Of a DNA stretch of 64,000 nt, positions 45,190 through 54,484 are shown piece after piece. The notes under the pieces are model-generated. The model was not told the DNA's origin. It ran no database searches and saw nothing but the letters and a program-made list of their open reading frames with translations. This stretch comes from Citrobacter sp. R56 (GTDB taxonomy: Bacteria > Pseudomonadota > Gammaproteobacteria > Enterobacterales > Enterobacteriaceae). The position numbers and the translations under genes are program-made. The stretch's first letter is position 1, and every line of letters begins with the position of its first letter. The stretch spans positions 1,736,001-1,800,000 of the forward strand of contig NZ_CP069159.1 of NCBI RefSeq assembly GCF_016811995.1, in the 5' to 3' direction.

Positions 45190-46101
45190 ATGATTTCTGC
45201 GAGCGCTCTGAACTCAGAACTCATTAATAAAATCGCCCAGGATTTTGCACAAGCCACCAGTCTGGCCGTTGTGGTTGTCAATATTCATGGTGATGAGATT
45301 TCTGAGTTGTTTAATTTCACGCCATTTTGTCAGTTGATGCGCCAACATCCTCAACACAGTACGCGTTGTCGTATGAGCGATCGCTGCGGCGGTCTGGAAG
45401 CATCAAAATCAGACCAACCTTGCATTTATCGCTGCCATGCGGGTTTAACCGATTTTTCTATTCCGTTGGTAATTGCAGGTCATCTGGTTGGTTTTGTCCT
45501 TTGTGGGCAAGTACGATTACGCAACGATGTCGGCCTGGTGGATATTCTTAGTGTGGATGACCGTTGGCAAGCCGATCCCGAACTGCTGAATGAATTTCAT
45601 AACGTACCTGAGATGGACTATTCAAGGGTGATGGCGTCAGCAGATCTGTTGAAGCTCATTGTTGAAAATTGCCTTAAAAAACAACTTAATTTTGTTGTTA
45701 TCAAAGATAACCCACAGCAAGCTGAACCGGCCCGGGCGAACCGTAGCCCTAATCCGCATGACAGTAAAATAAAGAAAGCGCTGCGCTACATTGATGCACA
45801 TTTGTCGGACGATCTGCGTCTTGAGGATGTCGCTTCACATGTTTATCTTAGCCCGTACTACTTCAGCAAATTATTTAAAAAATATCAGGGCATCGGTTTT
45901 AACGCCTGGGTAAACCAGCAAAGAATGGCCAGCGCCAGGGAACTGCTGTGCCACAGTGACTGGAGCATTGCCAGCATTGCGCGTAATTTAGGCTTTTCTC
46001 AAACCAGTTATTTCTGCAAAGTTTTTCGCCAGACGTATCAGGTGACACCGCAGACGTTTCGCCAGCAAATTAATGAAAATTCCGCTATTGAATCTGCGTA
46101 A
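45190..46101 (+). CDS. pocR: AraC-family activator PocR
   Basis: 303-residue activator of the pdu and cob operons that responds to 1,2-propanediol. The N-terminal ~170 residues are the PocR sensory domain, with a cysteine-rich segment (CRMSDRC and PCIYRCHAG, near residues 58-82). The C-terminal ~100 residues are an AraC-type double helix-turn-helix: KKALRYIDAHLSDDLRLEDV, VYLSPYYFSKLFKKYQGIGF, and SIASIARNLGFSQTSYFCKV. GAGGGG precedes the ATG. It sits between the two operons it controls, and may be read both from pduF and from its own AT-rich upstream region. Confidence 0.96.
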   Translation: MISASALNSELINKIAQDFAQATSLAVVVVNIHGDEISELFNFTPFCQLMRQHPQHSTRCRMSDRCGGLEASKSDQPCIYRCHAGLTDFSIPLVIAGHLVGFVLCGQVRLRNDVGLVDILSVDDRWQADPELLNEFHNVPEMDYSRVMASADLLKLIVENCLKKQLNFVVIKDNPQQAEPARANRSPNPHDSKIKKALRYIDAHLSDDLRLEDVASHVYLSPYYFSKLFKKYQGIGFNAWVNQQRMASARELLCHSDWSIASIARNLGFSQTSYFCKVFRQTYQVTPQTFRQQINENSAIESA

Positions 46102-46391
46102 ATATCAATATCTGGCAATTGCCGATTTTTGATATCCTGTGGCATGTCTGTTTTTATAAAATGAAAACAATCACCTCAAGGCGATAAGTTGTCGTAGCGC
46201 AACAAAATAGTCTTATTTGAGGGATAAACTGCGTCTGTTTTTATTTTTGTGATGGGGTGCAGTTTCGGGAAGTGTGGTTTTTATTATTATTTCCCCGCTG
46301 CACTCATTCAATACATATACGAGTGAAATATGCATGTAAACGCCAGGAAATTGGCGTAAGAAAGAGTGAGATGTAATTAGAGTTTAATTAC
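46102..46391 (+). other. Promoter and early leader of the cbi/cob operon
   Basis: 290 bases after pocR with no gene. The Salmonella cob leader is several hundred bases long, which would place the transcription start near 46220. AATAGT at 46206-46211 is a possible -10 and resembles the TATAGT at the pdu promoters. A second AT-rich stretch TTTTTATAAAAT lies near 46151-46162. An 8-codon open frame at about 46161 has no ribosome binding site and is not called. Confidence 0.5.
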
Positions 46392-46421
46392 CGTTATGGG
46401 TTACGAAAAATGCCCATAACG
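46392..46421 (+). other. Hairpin ahead of the riboswitch
   Basis: Perfect 9-bp stem CGTTATGGG / CCCATAACG with a 12-base loop, ending 5 bases before the riboswitch P1 helix. No T-run follows. It may stabilise the leader RNA; its role is unknown. Confidence 0.6.
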
Positions 46422-46426
46422 TAAGT

Positions 46427-46576
46427 CGACAGGTTTGCCACATTTGTGGCAGGGAAGGGGGTGAGAATCCCCCGCAGCCCCCGCTGCTGTGATGCTGACG
46501 ACCCCGTAAACGCCACTGATCGTAAGATTGGGAAGGACGGGTGAGGATGACGCTGAGCCAGAAGACCTGCCTGTCG
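46427..46576 (+). ncRNA. Adenosylcobalamin riboswitch aptamer
   Basis: Class I cobalamin riboswitch in the long leader of cbiA. P1 is formed by CGACAGG (46427-46433) pairing with CCTGTCG (46570-46576). The conserved GCCACTG lies at 46512-46518. The B12 box AGCCAGAAGACCTGCC (46556-46571) matches the consensus except for A in place of the usual G at its seventh position. Internal GC-rich helices surround CAGCCCCCGCTGCTGTG. Binding of adenosylcobalamin is expected to repress translation, and with it transcription, of the cbi/cob operon. Confidence 0.95.
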
Positions 46577-46664
46577 GCCATTACCAACAACTTCGGTGGG
46601 AAGTGGGTTGATCGGAAGCGTATCGTCTGAAGACGGGTTACAAGCGCATCTCTACACCCCTACC

Positions 46665-46684
46665 ACCCTGAACAGGATCAGGGT
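46665..46684 (+). promoter_or_regulatory. RBS-sequestering hairpin of cbiA
   Basis: A perfect 7-bp stem ACCCTGA (46665-46671) / TCAGGGT (46678-46684) ends directly before the cbiA ATG and presents the Shine-Dalgarno AGGA (46674-46677) in its 6-base loop. This is the expression platform of the cobalamin riboswitch: the ligand-bound aptamer is thought to favour this closed form by contacting the hairpin loop. Confidence 0.88.
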
Positions 46685-48064
46685 ATGGCGGCACGTTCTC
46701 ACGCATTTATTCTTGCAGGTACCGGAAGCGGCTGTGGCAAAACCACGGTAACGCTGGGTTTGCTGAGTCTGTTAAAACGTCGCGGTCTGCGTGTACAACC
46801 CTGCAAAGTGGGACCTGACTATCTCGACACGGGCTGGCATACGGCGGTCTGTGGCACGGTCTCCCGCAATCTCGACAGTTTCATGCTCCCTGAGCCCGTT
46901 CTTAATGCCTTGTTTTGCGAACATATGCAGCAGGCTGACATTGCCGTCATCGAAGGGGTTATGGGGCTGTACGACGGCTACGGCACCGACCCCAATTATT
47001 GCAGTACGGCGGCAATGGCGAAGCAACTGGGTTGCCCGGTTATTCTGCTGGTGGATGGCAAAGCGGTATCAACCTCGATTGCCGCGATGGTGATGGGATT
47101 CCAGCACTTTGATCCTGACCTCAACATTGCGGGCGTTATCGTCAATCGCGTTAATAGCGAAGCACATTACCAACTCCTCAAAACGGCAATTGAGCGTTAT
47201 TGCACAGTGCCCGTTCTGGGCTATGTCCCTCGTGCTGAGGGCGTTTCATTGCCTGAACGCCATCTTGGACTGGTCACCGCCCGAGAGTCGCTTATCAATC
47301 AGCAACCGTGGCAGGAATTTGCCAGTACCCTCGAGCAGACACTGGATATCGACCAGGTGCTTTCGCTGAGTCATCTCACGTCGCTGCCTGAAGGAGAATG
47401 GCCGACATTACCCTCCGCTTTCGCTGGCGAAGGGCTTACGCTGGCGCTCGCGGATGATGAAGCCTTCAATTTTTATTACCCGGACAACATCACTCTGCTG
47501 GAGCGTACTGGCGTCCGTATCACGCGTTTTAGTCCTCTTCATGACCGCAAACTTCCTGACTGTCAGATGATTTGGCTTGGCGGTGGGTATCCTGAACTGC
47601 ATGCGCCGGCGCTTGCCGAAAACAGAGAAATGCTGTCGCAATTGCGGGCAGCGCATCAGCGCGGTGTGGCTATCTATGCGGAGTGCGGTGGTTTGATGTA
47701 CCTGGGAACCTCGCTGGAGGATGCAACCGGGGCGGTATATCAGATGGCCGATATTATTCCAGGCCATAGCCGGATGGGAAAACGGCTTACCCGCTTCGGC
47801 TACTGCGAGGCGCAGGCCCGGCAGCAAACACTACTGGCAGCGCCTGGCGATGTGCTTCGTGGGCATGAATTTCACTACTCGGATTTTACCCCGGAAATAC
47901 CGGCCGTGATGGCATGTCGTAAAGTCCGTGACGGTAAAACCTTGCAGGAATGGTCAGGCGGCTGGCTGGTGGGAAATACCTTTGCCAGTTACCTTCACGT
48001 CCATTTCGCACAGCGTCCGGAAATGTTGAACCACTGGCTGGCTGCGGGCAGGGAGTCGCTATGA
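46685..48064 (+). CDS. cbiA: Cobyrinic acid a,c-diamide synthase
   Basis: Glutamine- and ATP-dependent enzyme of 459 residues that amidates the a and c side chains of cobyrinic acid. The N-terminal P-loop domain carries GTGSGCGKTTVTLGLLSLL. The C-terminal glutaminase-like domain (class I, triad type) carries the nucleophile cysteine in IYAECGGLMYLG and the conserved GHEFHYSDF. First gene of the anaerobic B12 operon, under riboswitch control. The next gene overlaps it by 4 bases. Confidence 0.97.
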   Translation: MAARSHAFILAGTGSGCGKTTVTLGLLSLLKRRGLRVQPCKVGPDYLDTGWHTAVCGTVSRNLDSFMLPEPVLNALFCEHMQQADIAVIEGVMGLYDGYGTDPNYCSTAAMAKQLGCPVILLVDGKAVSTSIAAMVMGFQHFDPDLNIAGVIVNRVNSEAHYQLLKTAIERYCTVPVLGYVPRAEGVSLPERHLGLVTARESLINQQPWQEFASTLEQTLDIDQVLSLSHLTSLPEGEWPTLPSAFAGEGLTLALADDEAFNFYYPDNITLLERTGVRITRFSPLHDRKLPDCQMIWLGGGYPELHAPALAENREMLSQLRAAHQRGVAIYAECGGLMYLGTSLEDATGAVYQMADIIPGHSRMGKRLTRFGYCEAQARQQTLLAAPGDVLRGHEFHYSDFTPEIPAVMACRKVRDGKTLQEWSGGWLVGNTFASYLHVHFAQRPEMLNHWLAAGRESL

Positions 48065-49020
48065 CATTACTGGCGTGGGGCGTAGCCTGGCTTCTCGATT
48101 TTATTATTGGTGACCCGCAAAACTGGCCGCATCCGGTGCGCTGGATAGGCAATTTAATCTCCTCGGTTCAGCGCCTTGTCAGACGCTATTGCCATAGCGA
48201 GCGCGCGCTGCGGATTGGCGGCGCGGTGATGTGGGTGCTGGTGGTCGGCGTGACCTGGGGTGTTTCCTGGGGCGTACTGACGCTGGCGACGATGATTCAC
48301 CCCTGGTTTGGCTGGTTGGTTGAAGTCTGGATGATCTTTACCGTCCTGGCGGGACGTTGCCTGGCAAAGGCCGCGATGGATGTTGAACGTCCACTGCGGG
48401 CTGGCAATCTTGCCGAAAGCCGGGAAAAGCTCGCCTGGATTGTGGGCCGGGACACGTCGCAGTTACAGCCGGATCAAATCAATCGCGCGGTGGTAGAGAC
48501 CGTGGCGGAAAACACCGTTGACGGCATTATTGCGCCGCTGTTTTTCCTGTTGATTGGCGGCGCGCCTTTAGCCATGGCCTACAAAGCGGTCAACACCCTT
48601 GATTCTATGGTGGGCTATAAGCATGAAAAATACCGGGCTATCGGTATGGTCAGCGCCCGCCTAGATGATGTGGCGAATTACCTTCCTGCCCGTCTGAGCT
48701 GGCTATTGCTCAGCCTTGCCGCAATGCTGTGCCGTCAGGACGGCGCCCGCGCACTGCAGATCGGCTGGCGCGACCGTTACAACCACAGCAGCCCAAACTG
48801 CGCCTGGTCTGAGGCTTGCGTGGCTGGGGCGTTGGGCGTTCGCCTGGGCGGTCCGAATAACTACTTTGGTCAGCGCGTTGAGAAACCCTGGATAGGTGAC
48901 GCGCAGCGCGACATTTATGTAGACGACATTTCCCAAACGATTCGATTGATGTGGGTAGCTTCGACCCTGGCCCTTGCGCTGTTTATGGTGGCGCACTGGC
49001 TGGTAGTTGGCGCGGCCTGA
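48061..49020 (+). CDS. cbiB: Adenosylcobinamide-phosphate synthase CbiB
   Basis: Inner-membrane protein of 319 residues with several helices (LAWGVAWLLDFIIGD, VMWVLVVGVTWGVSWGVL, a C-terminal helix LALALFMVAHWLVV). It joins adenosylcobyric acid to aminopropanol phosphate. Conserved cytoplasmic segments include DPQNWPHPVRWIGNLI, AVVETVAENTVDGIIAPLFF and RDRYNHSSPNCAWSEA. ATG 48061 overlaps the cbiA stop (ATGA) and gives the family start. Confidence 0.96.
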   Translation: MTLLAWGVAWLLDFIIGDPQNWPHPVRWIGNLISSVQRLVRRYCHSERALRIGGAVMWVLVVGVTWGVSWGVLTLATMIHPWFGWLVEVWMIFTVLAGRCLAKAAMDVERPLRAGNLAESREKLAWIVGRDTSQLQPDQINRAVVETVAENTVDGIIAPLFFLLIGGAPLAMAYKAVNTLDSMVGYKHEKYRAIGMVSARLDDVANYLPARLSWLLLSLAAMLCRQDGARALQIGWRDRYNHSSPNCAWSEACVAGALGVRLGGPNNYFGQRVEKPWIGDAQRDIYVDDISQTIRLMWVASTLALALFMVAHWLVVGAA

Positions 49021-49030
49021 GGAGAAATAC

Positions 49031-49663
49031 ATGCAATACATCCAGCAACCCCAGGCGATTGAAACCAAAAGTTTCGACATCATTGGTGAGATTATTCGTG
49101 AAACCCGCCCGGATTATCAATTTGCCAGCCCGTTGCATGAAGCGATCATCAAACGGGTTATCCACACGACGGCTGATTTTGACTGGCTGGACATCTTGTG
49201 GTTTTCCAGCGATGCGCTGGAGCATCTGTGTGCGGCACTCCAGCGCCAGTGCGTTATCTACACCGACACCACGATGGCGCTTTCCGGGATCAATAAAACG
49301 CTGCTGGCCAAATTTGGCGGTGAATGCCGCTGCTACATCAGCGACCCGCGCGTGGTGAGTGCAGCAAAAGCGCAGGGGATCACCCGCTCAATGGCTGCCG
49401 TTGATATTGCGGTTACCGAAGAGTGCGAGAAGGTGTTTGTATTCGGCAATGCGCCAACAGCATTGTTCCGGTTGCTTGAACATGATGTTGCCGTCAGCGG
49501 CGTGGTCGGTGTACCGGTGGGATTCGTGGGTGCCGAAGAGTCGAAAGACGCGCTGACGCAAAGCAACCTGCCCGCTATCGCCGCATTGGGGCGCAAAGGC
49601 GGAAGCAACGTGGCTGCGGCCATCGTGAACGCCATGTTGTACCACCTGCAGGGGGCGCGATGA
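49031..49663 (+). CDS. cbiC: Cobalt-precorrin-8 methylmutase
   Basis: 210-residue enzyme moving the methyl group from C-11 to C-12 to give cobyrinic acid. The catalytic histidine lies in [23 protein letters not shown]-type and [29 protein letters not shown] and [15 protein letters not shown] are family segments. ATG 49031 follows GAGGAG; the frame is open 24 bases further but the family start is MQYIQQPQ. It is 10 bases after cbiB. Confidence 0.96.
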   Translation: MQYIQQPQAIETKSFDIIGEIIRETRPDYQFASPLHEAIIKRVIHTTADFDWLDILWFSSDALEHLCAALQRQCVIYTDTTMALSGINKTLLAKFGGECRCYISDPRVVSAAKAQGITRSMAAVDIAVTEECEKVFVFGNAPTALFRLLEHDVAVSGVVGVPVGFVGAEESKDALTQSNLPAIAALGRKGGSNVAAAIVNAMLYHLQGAR

Positions 49664-50799
49664 GCGACGCATCCTTTGATGCCCCTGTATGGCACAACGG
49701 CAAAGCGCTTCGCAAGGGGTATACCACGGGATCCTGTGCAACGGCGGCAGCAAAAGTCGCTGCACTCATGGTATTGCGCCAGCATTTGATTCATCAGGTT
49801 TCTATCGTTACCCCTTCCGGGGTGACGCTGTGTCTGAACGTTGAGTCTCCCCACATTGAAGGGCAGCAGGCCATTGCCGCGATTCGTAAGGATGGCGGAG
49901 ATGATGTGGACGCCACCCACGGCATGTTGATTTTTGCCCGTGTGACGCTGAATGAAACCGGTGAGATCGTCTTGCTGGGCGGAGAGGGCGTAGGCACGGT
50001 CACCCGTAAAGGTATCGGTTTGCCTGTCGGTAGCGCGGCGATCAACCGCACGCCCCGGCACACCATTGAATCCGCAGTACGTGAAGCCATTGGTCCGGCG
50101 CGTGGCGCAGAAATCGAAATCTTCGCCCCGGAAGGTGAAGAGCGAGCGCAAAAAACCTACAACTCACGCCTCGGCATTCTGGGAGGGATTTCGATCATTG
50201 GCACGACAGGAATTGTGACGCCAATGTCGGAAGAGAGCTGGAAGCGCTCCTTGTCGCTGGAGCTGGAGATCAAACGCGCAGCGGGTCTGGACAGGGTTGT
50301 GCTGGTGCCTGGCAATCATGGTGAACGTTTTGTCCGCGAGCAGATGGGCATCGACACCCAGGTCGTCGTCACCATGAGCAATTTCGTCGGATACATGATT
50401 GAAGAGGCGGTGCGACTGGGGTATCGCCACATCGTGCTGGTGGGACACCCCGGTAAGCTCATTAAAATCGCGGCTGGGATCTTCCATACGCACAGTCATA
50501 TCGCCGATGCCCGCATGGAAACGTTAGTGGCGCATCTGGCGCTCCTTGGCGCTCCGCGTGAACTGCTGACGCTCGTCAGCGACTGCGATACCACCGAAGC
50601 GGCGATGGAACATATCGACGCCTACGGGTTTCAGCGTATTTACCCGCATCTGGCCGAGCGAATTTGTCTGCGCGTCATGCAGATGCTGCGCTTTACGAAA
50701 AACCCGCCGTGCTGTGACGCCATCATGTTCTCTTTCGAGAATCAGGTTCTCGGCAGTAACCGCCCGGTCGAAGAGATTGCGAAGGAGATGCAATGTTAA
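49660..50799 (+). CDS. cbiD: Cobalt-precorrin-5B C1-methyltransferase
   Basis: 379-residue enzyme of the oxygen-independent branch that methylates C-1 of the corrin ring after acetaldehyde loss. Its fold differs from the usual precorrin methylases. [20 protein letters not shown] and [16 protein letters not shown] are conserved, and [20 protein letters not shown] is a strong family signature. Its presence, with CbiG and CbiK, marks the anaerobic pathway. It overlaps cbiC by 4 bases. Confidence 0.96.
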   Translation: MSDASFDAPVWHNGKALRKGYTTGSCATAAAKVAALMVLRQHLIHQVSIVTPSGVTLCLNVESPHIEGQQAIAAIRKDGGDDVDATHGMLIFARVTLNETGEIVLLGGEGVGTVTRKGIGLPVGSAAINRTPRHTIESAVREAIGPARGAEIEIFAPEGEERAQKTYNSRLGILGGISIIGTTGIVTPMSEESWKRSLSLELEIKRAAGLDRVVLVPGNHGERFVREQMGIDTQVVVTMSNFVGYMIEEAVRLGYRHIVLVGHPGKLIKIAAGIFHTHSHIADARMETLVAHLALLGAPRELLTLVSDCDTTEAAMEHIDAYGFQRIYPHLAERICLRVMQMLRFTKNPPCCDAIMFSFENQVLGSNRPVEEIAKEMQC

Positions 50800-51398
50800 C
50801 GGTGGTGGGAATGGGGCCGGCAGGGCTACATCTGATGACGCCAGCCGCCCGGGAAGCGGTGGCGCAAGCCGACGTCCTGGTGGGCGGGAAACGCCATTTA
50901 TCACAGTTCCCTGATTTCAGCGGCGAACAGTTTGTGCTCGGCGCCAACATTGCGGAACTGCTGGACTGGGTTGCCCGCCAGAATGATAAACGCGTGGTGA
51001 TACTGGCCTCTGGCGATCCGCTTTTTTACGGCATCGGCACGCGGATGGTGGCGCATTTTGGTCTTGAGCGGGTGCGGATTATTCCGGGTATCAGCGCGGT
51101 GCAGTATCTCTGTGCGCAGTCAGGCGTTGACATGAATGATATGTGGCTCACCAGCAGCCACGGGCGCAGCGTCTGTTTTGACGAACTGGCGCGGCACAAC
51201 AAGGTCGCGATGGTGACAGACACGCTCTGCGGCCCACGCGAAATAGCGGCTCAGTTAATGAAACGCGGTAAGGGACATCGCTGGATGGTGATCGGTGAAA
51301 ACCTGGCGATGGAAAACGAACGGATCCACTGGCTGCCCGTCAGTGAGGTCAACAGCGACTATGAGATGAATGCAGTGGTGATCCTTGATGAAAGATGA
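50793..51398 (+). CDS. cbiE: Cobalt-precorrin-7 C5-methyltransferase
   Basis: 201-residue SAM-dependent tetrapyrrole methylase. The family loops are the N-terminal [20 protein letters not shown], the SAM site [16 protein letters not shown] and [11 protein letters not shown]. It works with CbiT, fused as CobL in some species; here they are separate, overlapping genes. It starts 7 bases inside the end of cbiD. Confidence 0.95.
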   Translation: MLTVVGMGPAGLHLMTPAAREAVAQADVLVGGKRHLSQFPDFSGEQFVLGANIAELLDWVARQNDKRVVILASGDPLFYGIGTRMVAHFGLERVRIIPGISAVQYLCAQSGVDMNDMWLTSSHGRSVCFDELARHNKVAMVTDTLCGPREIAAQLMKRGKGHRWMVIGENLAMENERIHWLPVSEVNSDYEMNAVVILDER

Positions 51399-51957
51399 GC
51401 TGTTCCTACGTGGAGAGAAAGTGCCGATGACCAAAGAAGTGGTTCGCGCACTCGCCCTCTCGAAACTTGAATTGCACCGCGCAAGCCATCTCATAGATGT
51501 CGGCGCTGGAACCGGAAGCGTCTCGATTGAGGCGGCGCTGCAGCATCCTTCTCTGCATGTCACCGCCATTGAGCGCAATCCCGCAGCGCTGCGACTGCTG
51601 GATGAAAACCGCCAGCATTTCGCCTGCAGCAACATTGATATCCTGCCGGGTGAAGCGCCAATGATGCTGACCGAGAAAGCCGATGCGGTGTTTATGGGTG
51701 GCAGCGGTGGTCACCTTACCGAACTGATTGACTGGGCAATGCGTCAGCTTCACTGCGGCGGCCGCCTGGTCATGACCTTCATCCTGCAAGAAAACCTCAA
51801 TACCGCGCTGGCGCATCTGGAGCACATTGGCGTGCAGGACGTGGATTGCCTACAGCTACACGTTTCGTCACTGACTGCCCTCGGCAGTGGTCACTATTTC
51901 AAACCGAATAATCCTGTTTTTGTTATCGCCTGTCAGAAGGAAGAACACCATGTCTGA
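51388..51957 (+). CDS. cbiT: Cobalt-precorrin-6B C15-methyltransferase (decarboxylating)
   Basis: 189-residue class I SAM methyltransferase that methylates C-15 and removes the C-12 acetate carboxyl. The SAM-binding loop [20 protein letters not shown] and the acidic [13 protein letters not shown] are intact; [15 protein letters not shown] is the family's active-site region. ATG 51388 overlaps cbiE by 11 bases; a TTG directly before it is not needed. Confidence 0.95.
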   Translation: MKDELFLRGEKVPMTKEVVRALALSKLELHRASHLIDVGAGTGSVSIEAALQHPSLHVTAIERNPAALRLLDENRQHFACSNIDILPGEAPMMLTEKADAVFMGGSGGHLTELIDWAMRQLHCGGRLVMTFILQENLNTALAHLEHIGVQDVDCLQLHVSSLTALGSGHYFKPNNPVFVIACQKEEHHV

Positions 51958-52723
51958 GACATTTGATCCCCGTAGTGTGTGGTTTGTCGGCGCAGGTCCT
52001 GGCGACCGTGAGCTGATCACCCTCAAAGGCTACCGTTTGCTGCAACAGGCGCAGGTGGTTATCTATGCAGGCTCGTTGATCAATACCGAATTACTGGATT
52101 ACTGCCCGCCAGATGCCCAGTGCCACGACAGCGCGGAACTGCACCTGGAACAGATCCTCGACCTGATGGAAGCCGGAGTGAAGGCGGGAAAAACGGTGGT
52201 GCGTCTGCAAACCGGCGATGTATCACTGTACGGCTCAGTGCGCGAGCAGGGCGAAGAGTTGACCCGTCGTGGGATTGACTGGCAGGTGGTGCCTGGCGTC
52301 AGTGCTTTCCTCGGCGCGGCCGCCGAGCTTGGCGTGGAATATACCGTCCCGGAAGTGTCGCAGAGCCTCATTATTACCCGTCTGGAAGGACGGACTCCGG
52401 TACCAGAACGTGAACAACTGGAAGCGTTTGCCAGCCACCAGACGTCAATGGCTATTTATCTTTCCGTCCAGCGTATTCACCGGGTCGCGGAGCGTCTGAT
52501 TGAAGGTGGATACCCGGCAACAACCCCTGTGGCGGTGATCTACAAAGCGACCTGGCCGGAAAGTCAGACCGTACGCGGCACACTGGCAGACATTGGCGAC
52601 AAAGTTCGTGACGCGGGGATCCGCAAAACGGCGCTCATTCTGGTGGGGAATTTCCTCGGTGATGAATATCACTACTCCAGACTTTATGCTGCGGACTTTA
52701 GCCATGAATACCGTAAAGCCTGA
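51950..52723 (+). CDS. cbiF: Cobalt-precorrin-4 C11-methyltransferase
   Basis: 257-residue SAM-dependent tetrapyrrole methylase. [20 protein letters not shown] opens the fold. [20 protein letters not shown] is the SAM site, [20 protein letters not shown] the substrate loop, and [20 protein letters not shown] the C-terminal domain. ATG 51950 overlaps the end of cbiT by 8 bases. The frame is open upstream but lies inside cbiT. Confidence 0.96.
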   Translation: MSETFDPRSVWFVGAGPGDRELITLKGYRLLQQAQVVIYAGSLINTELLDYCPPDAQCHDSAELHLEQILDLMEAGVKAGKTVVRLQTGDVSLYGSVREQGEELTRRGIDWQVVPGVSAFLGAAAELGVEYTVPEVSQSLIITRLEGRTPVPEREQLEAFASHQTSMAIYLSVQRIHRVAERLIEGGYPATTPVAVIYKATWPESQTVRGTLADIGDKVRDAGIRKTALILVGNFLGDEYHYSRLYAADFSHEYRKA

Positions 52724-53759
52724 GTCTATTGCGCTTTTTTGTTTGACGCCTGGCGGAGTCATGCTGGCGAAACGGCTGGCGGCAATGCTGCCGCTGACCT
52801 GCTTTACCAGTGAGAAATTGCTGGAAGAGGGGTTTGTGCCGTTTACTGACGGATTTGCCAGTACGGCACGGGACGCGTTTGCTCAATATTCGGCGCTGAT
52901 TTTTATTGGCGCGACCGGTATTGCAGTACGCGTGCTCGCACCGCTGGTGAATGACAAATTCAGCGACCCGGCGGTCGTCGTCATCGATGAGCGCGGGCAG
53001 CATGTGATCAGCCTGCTCTCCGGTCATGCCGGTGGCGCCAATGCGCTCACCCGTTACCTCGCGGGCATGCTGGGCGCCGATCCGGTGATTACCACCGCGA
53101 CCGATGTTAACGATATGGCTGCGCTGGATACGCTGGCGTTCCAGCTTAACGCCCGAATGAATGATTTTCGCACGGCCGTGAAAATTGTTAATCAAATGCT
53201 GGTCAGCCAGCGGCGGGTGGGGCTGTGGTGGGATGACGCGTTAGCCGAAGAGGTCAGCCACTGTGACAAACGCGGCTTTATTATCGTGACCGACCTGCAG
53301 CAACTGCCGGAGCTGGATGCGCTGATTTGCATCACGCTACGCACCGATTTACCTGCTCTGCCAGTACAGCACTGGAAACTGGTGCCCCAGCGGGTTGTCG
53401 CCGGGATTGGCTGTCGTCGGGACACGCCATTTCCGCTATTAGCCGCTCTGTTGGCGCGTCAGCTTGAAGCACAGCGGCTCGATCCGCTGGCATTAAAAGC
53501 GATCGGCAGCGTCAACCTCAAAAAAGACGAGCAGGGGCTGATTCAACTGGCCTCCTGTTGTCGTGTTCCTTTCGAAACCTTTTCCGCTGACGCGCTGCGT
53601 GAGCACGAACATCGCTTTCCTGCTTCGTCGTTTGTGCGTCAAACGGTGGGCGTCGGGAGCGTATCAGGTCCGGCAGCCTGGCTGCTGAGCCATGGACAAC
53701 TGTTAGGCGAGACCCTGCGTGAGCAGGGCGTGACTATTACTTTGGGAGTTTCACACTGA
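52704..53759 (+). CDS. cbiG: Cobalt-precorrin-5A hydrolase
   Basis: 351-residue enzyme that opens the delta-lactone and releases the C-20 carbon as acetaldehyde, the key ring-contraction step of the anaerobic route. The N-terminal domain ([60 protein letters not shown]) and the C-terminal domain ([38 protein letters not shown]) are complete. The ATG sits inside the cbiF end (20-base overlap). Confidence 0.96.
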   Translation: MNTVKPESIALFCLTPGGVMLAKRLAAMLPLTCFTSEKLLEEGFVPFTDGFASTARDAFAQYSALIFIGATGIAVRVLAPLVNDKFSDPAVVVIDERGQHVISLLSGHAGGANALTRYLAGMLGADPVITTATDVNDMAALDTLAFQLNARMNDFRTAVKIVNQMLVSQRRVGLWWDDALAEEVSHCDKRGFIIVTDLQQLPELDALICITLRTDLPALPVQHWKLVPQRVVAGIGCRRDTPFPLLAALLARQLEAQRLDPLALKAIGSVNLKKDEQGLIQLASCCRVPFETFSADALREHEHRFPASSFVRQTVGVGSVSGPAAWLLSHGQLLGETLREQGVTITLGVSH

Positions 53760-54484
53760 TGTTAACCGTAATTGGAATAGGCCCTGGCTCGCAGGCAATG
53801 ATGACGATGGAAGCGGTCGAGGCACTACAGGCGGCGGAAATTATTGTCGGTTACAAAACCTACACCCACCTTGTGAAAGCTTTCACGGGCGACAAGCAGG
53901 TGATTAAAACCGGCATGTGTAAAGAGATCGAACGCTGTCAGGCGGCGATTGAACTGGCGCAGGCCGGGCATAACGTGGCGCTGATCAGCAGCGGCGACGC
54001 CGGCATTTATGGCATGGCGGGTCTGGTGCTGGAACTGGTCAGTAAGCAGAAGCTGGAGGTTGAGGTCCGTCTGGTGCCCGGCATGACCGCCAGCATTGCG
54101 GCCGCGTCTCTGTTGGGCGCGCCGTTGATGCACGATTTTTGTCACATCAGCTTAAGCGATCTGCTGACGCCATGGCCGGTCATTGAAAAACGCATTATTG
54201 CCGCAGGCGAAGCCGACTTTGTGATTTGCTTCTACAACCCGCGTAGTCGCGGTCGTGAAGGGCATCTGGCGCGCGCGTTCGAATTACTGTCGGCCAGTAA
54301 GAGCGCAGAAACCCCGGTTGGCGTCGTGAAGTCGGCAGGACGTAAGAAACAGGAGAAATGGCTGAGCACGCTTGGCGGAATGGACTTTGAACCCGTGGAT
54401 ATGACCAGCCTGGTGATTGTCGGTAACAAAGCCACCTACATCCAGGATGGTCTGATGATCACGCCAAGAGGCTACGTGCTGTGA
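53759..54484 (+). CDS. cbiH: Cobalt-precorrin-3 C17-methyltransferase
   Basis: 241-residue SAM-dependent tetrapyrrole methylase that methylates C-17 and starts ring contraction. TVIGIGPGSQAMMTMEAVEA, VALISSGDAGIYGMAGLVLE (SAM site), LVPGMTASIAAASLLGAPLM and DFVICFYNPRSRGREGHLAR are family segments. It overlaps cbiG by one base (TGATG). Confidence 0.96.
   Translation: MLTVIGIGPGSQAMMTMEAVEALQAAEIIVGYKTYTHLVKAFTGDKQVIKTGMCKEIERCQAAIELAQAGHNVALISSGDAGIYGMAGLVLELVSKQKLEVEVRLVPGMTASIAAASLLGAPLMHDFCHISLSDLLTPWPVIEKRIIAAGEADFVICFYNPRSRGREGHLARAFELLSASKSAETPVGVVKSAGRKKQEKWLSTLGGMDFEPVDMTSLVIVGNKATYIQDGLMITPRGYVL

Noticed and set aside
46161-46187. Eight-codon open frame (ATG to TAA) upstream of the riboswitch as a leader peptide
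   Set aside because: No ribosome binding site, no regulatory codon run, and it probably lies upstream of the transcription start.
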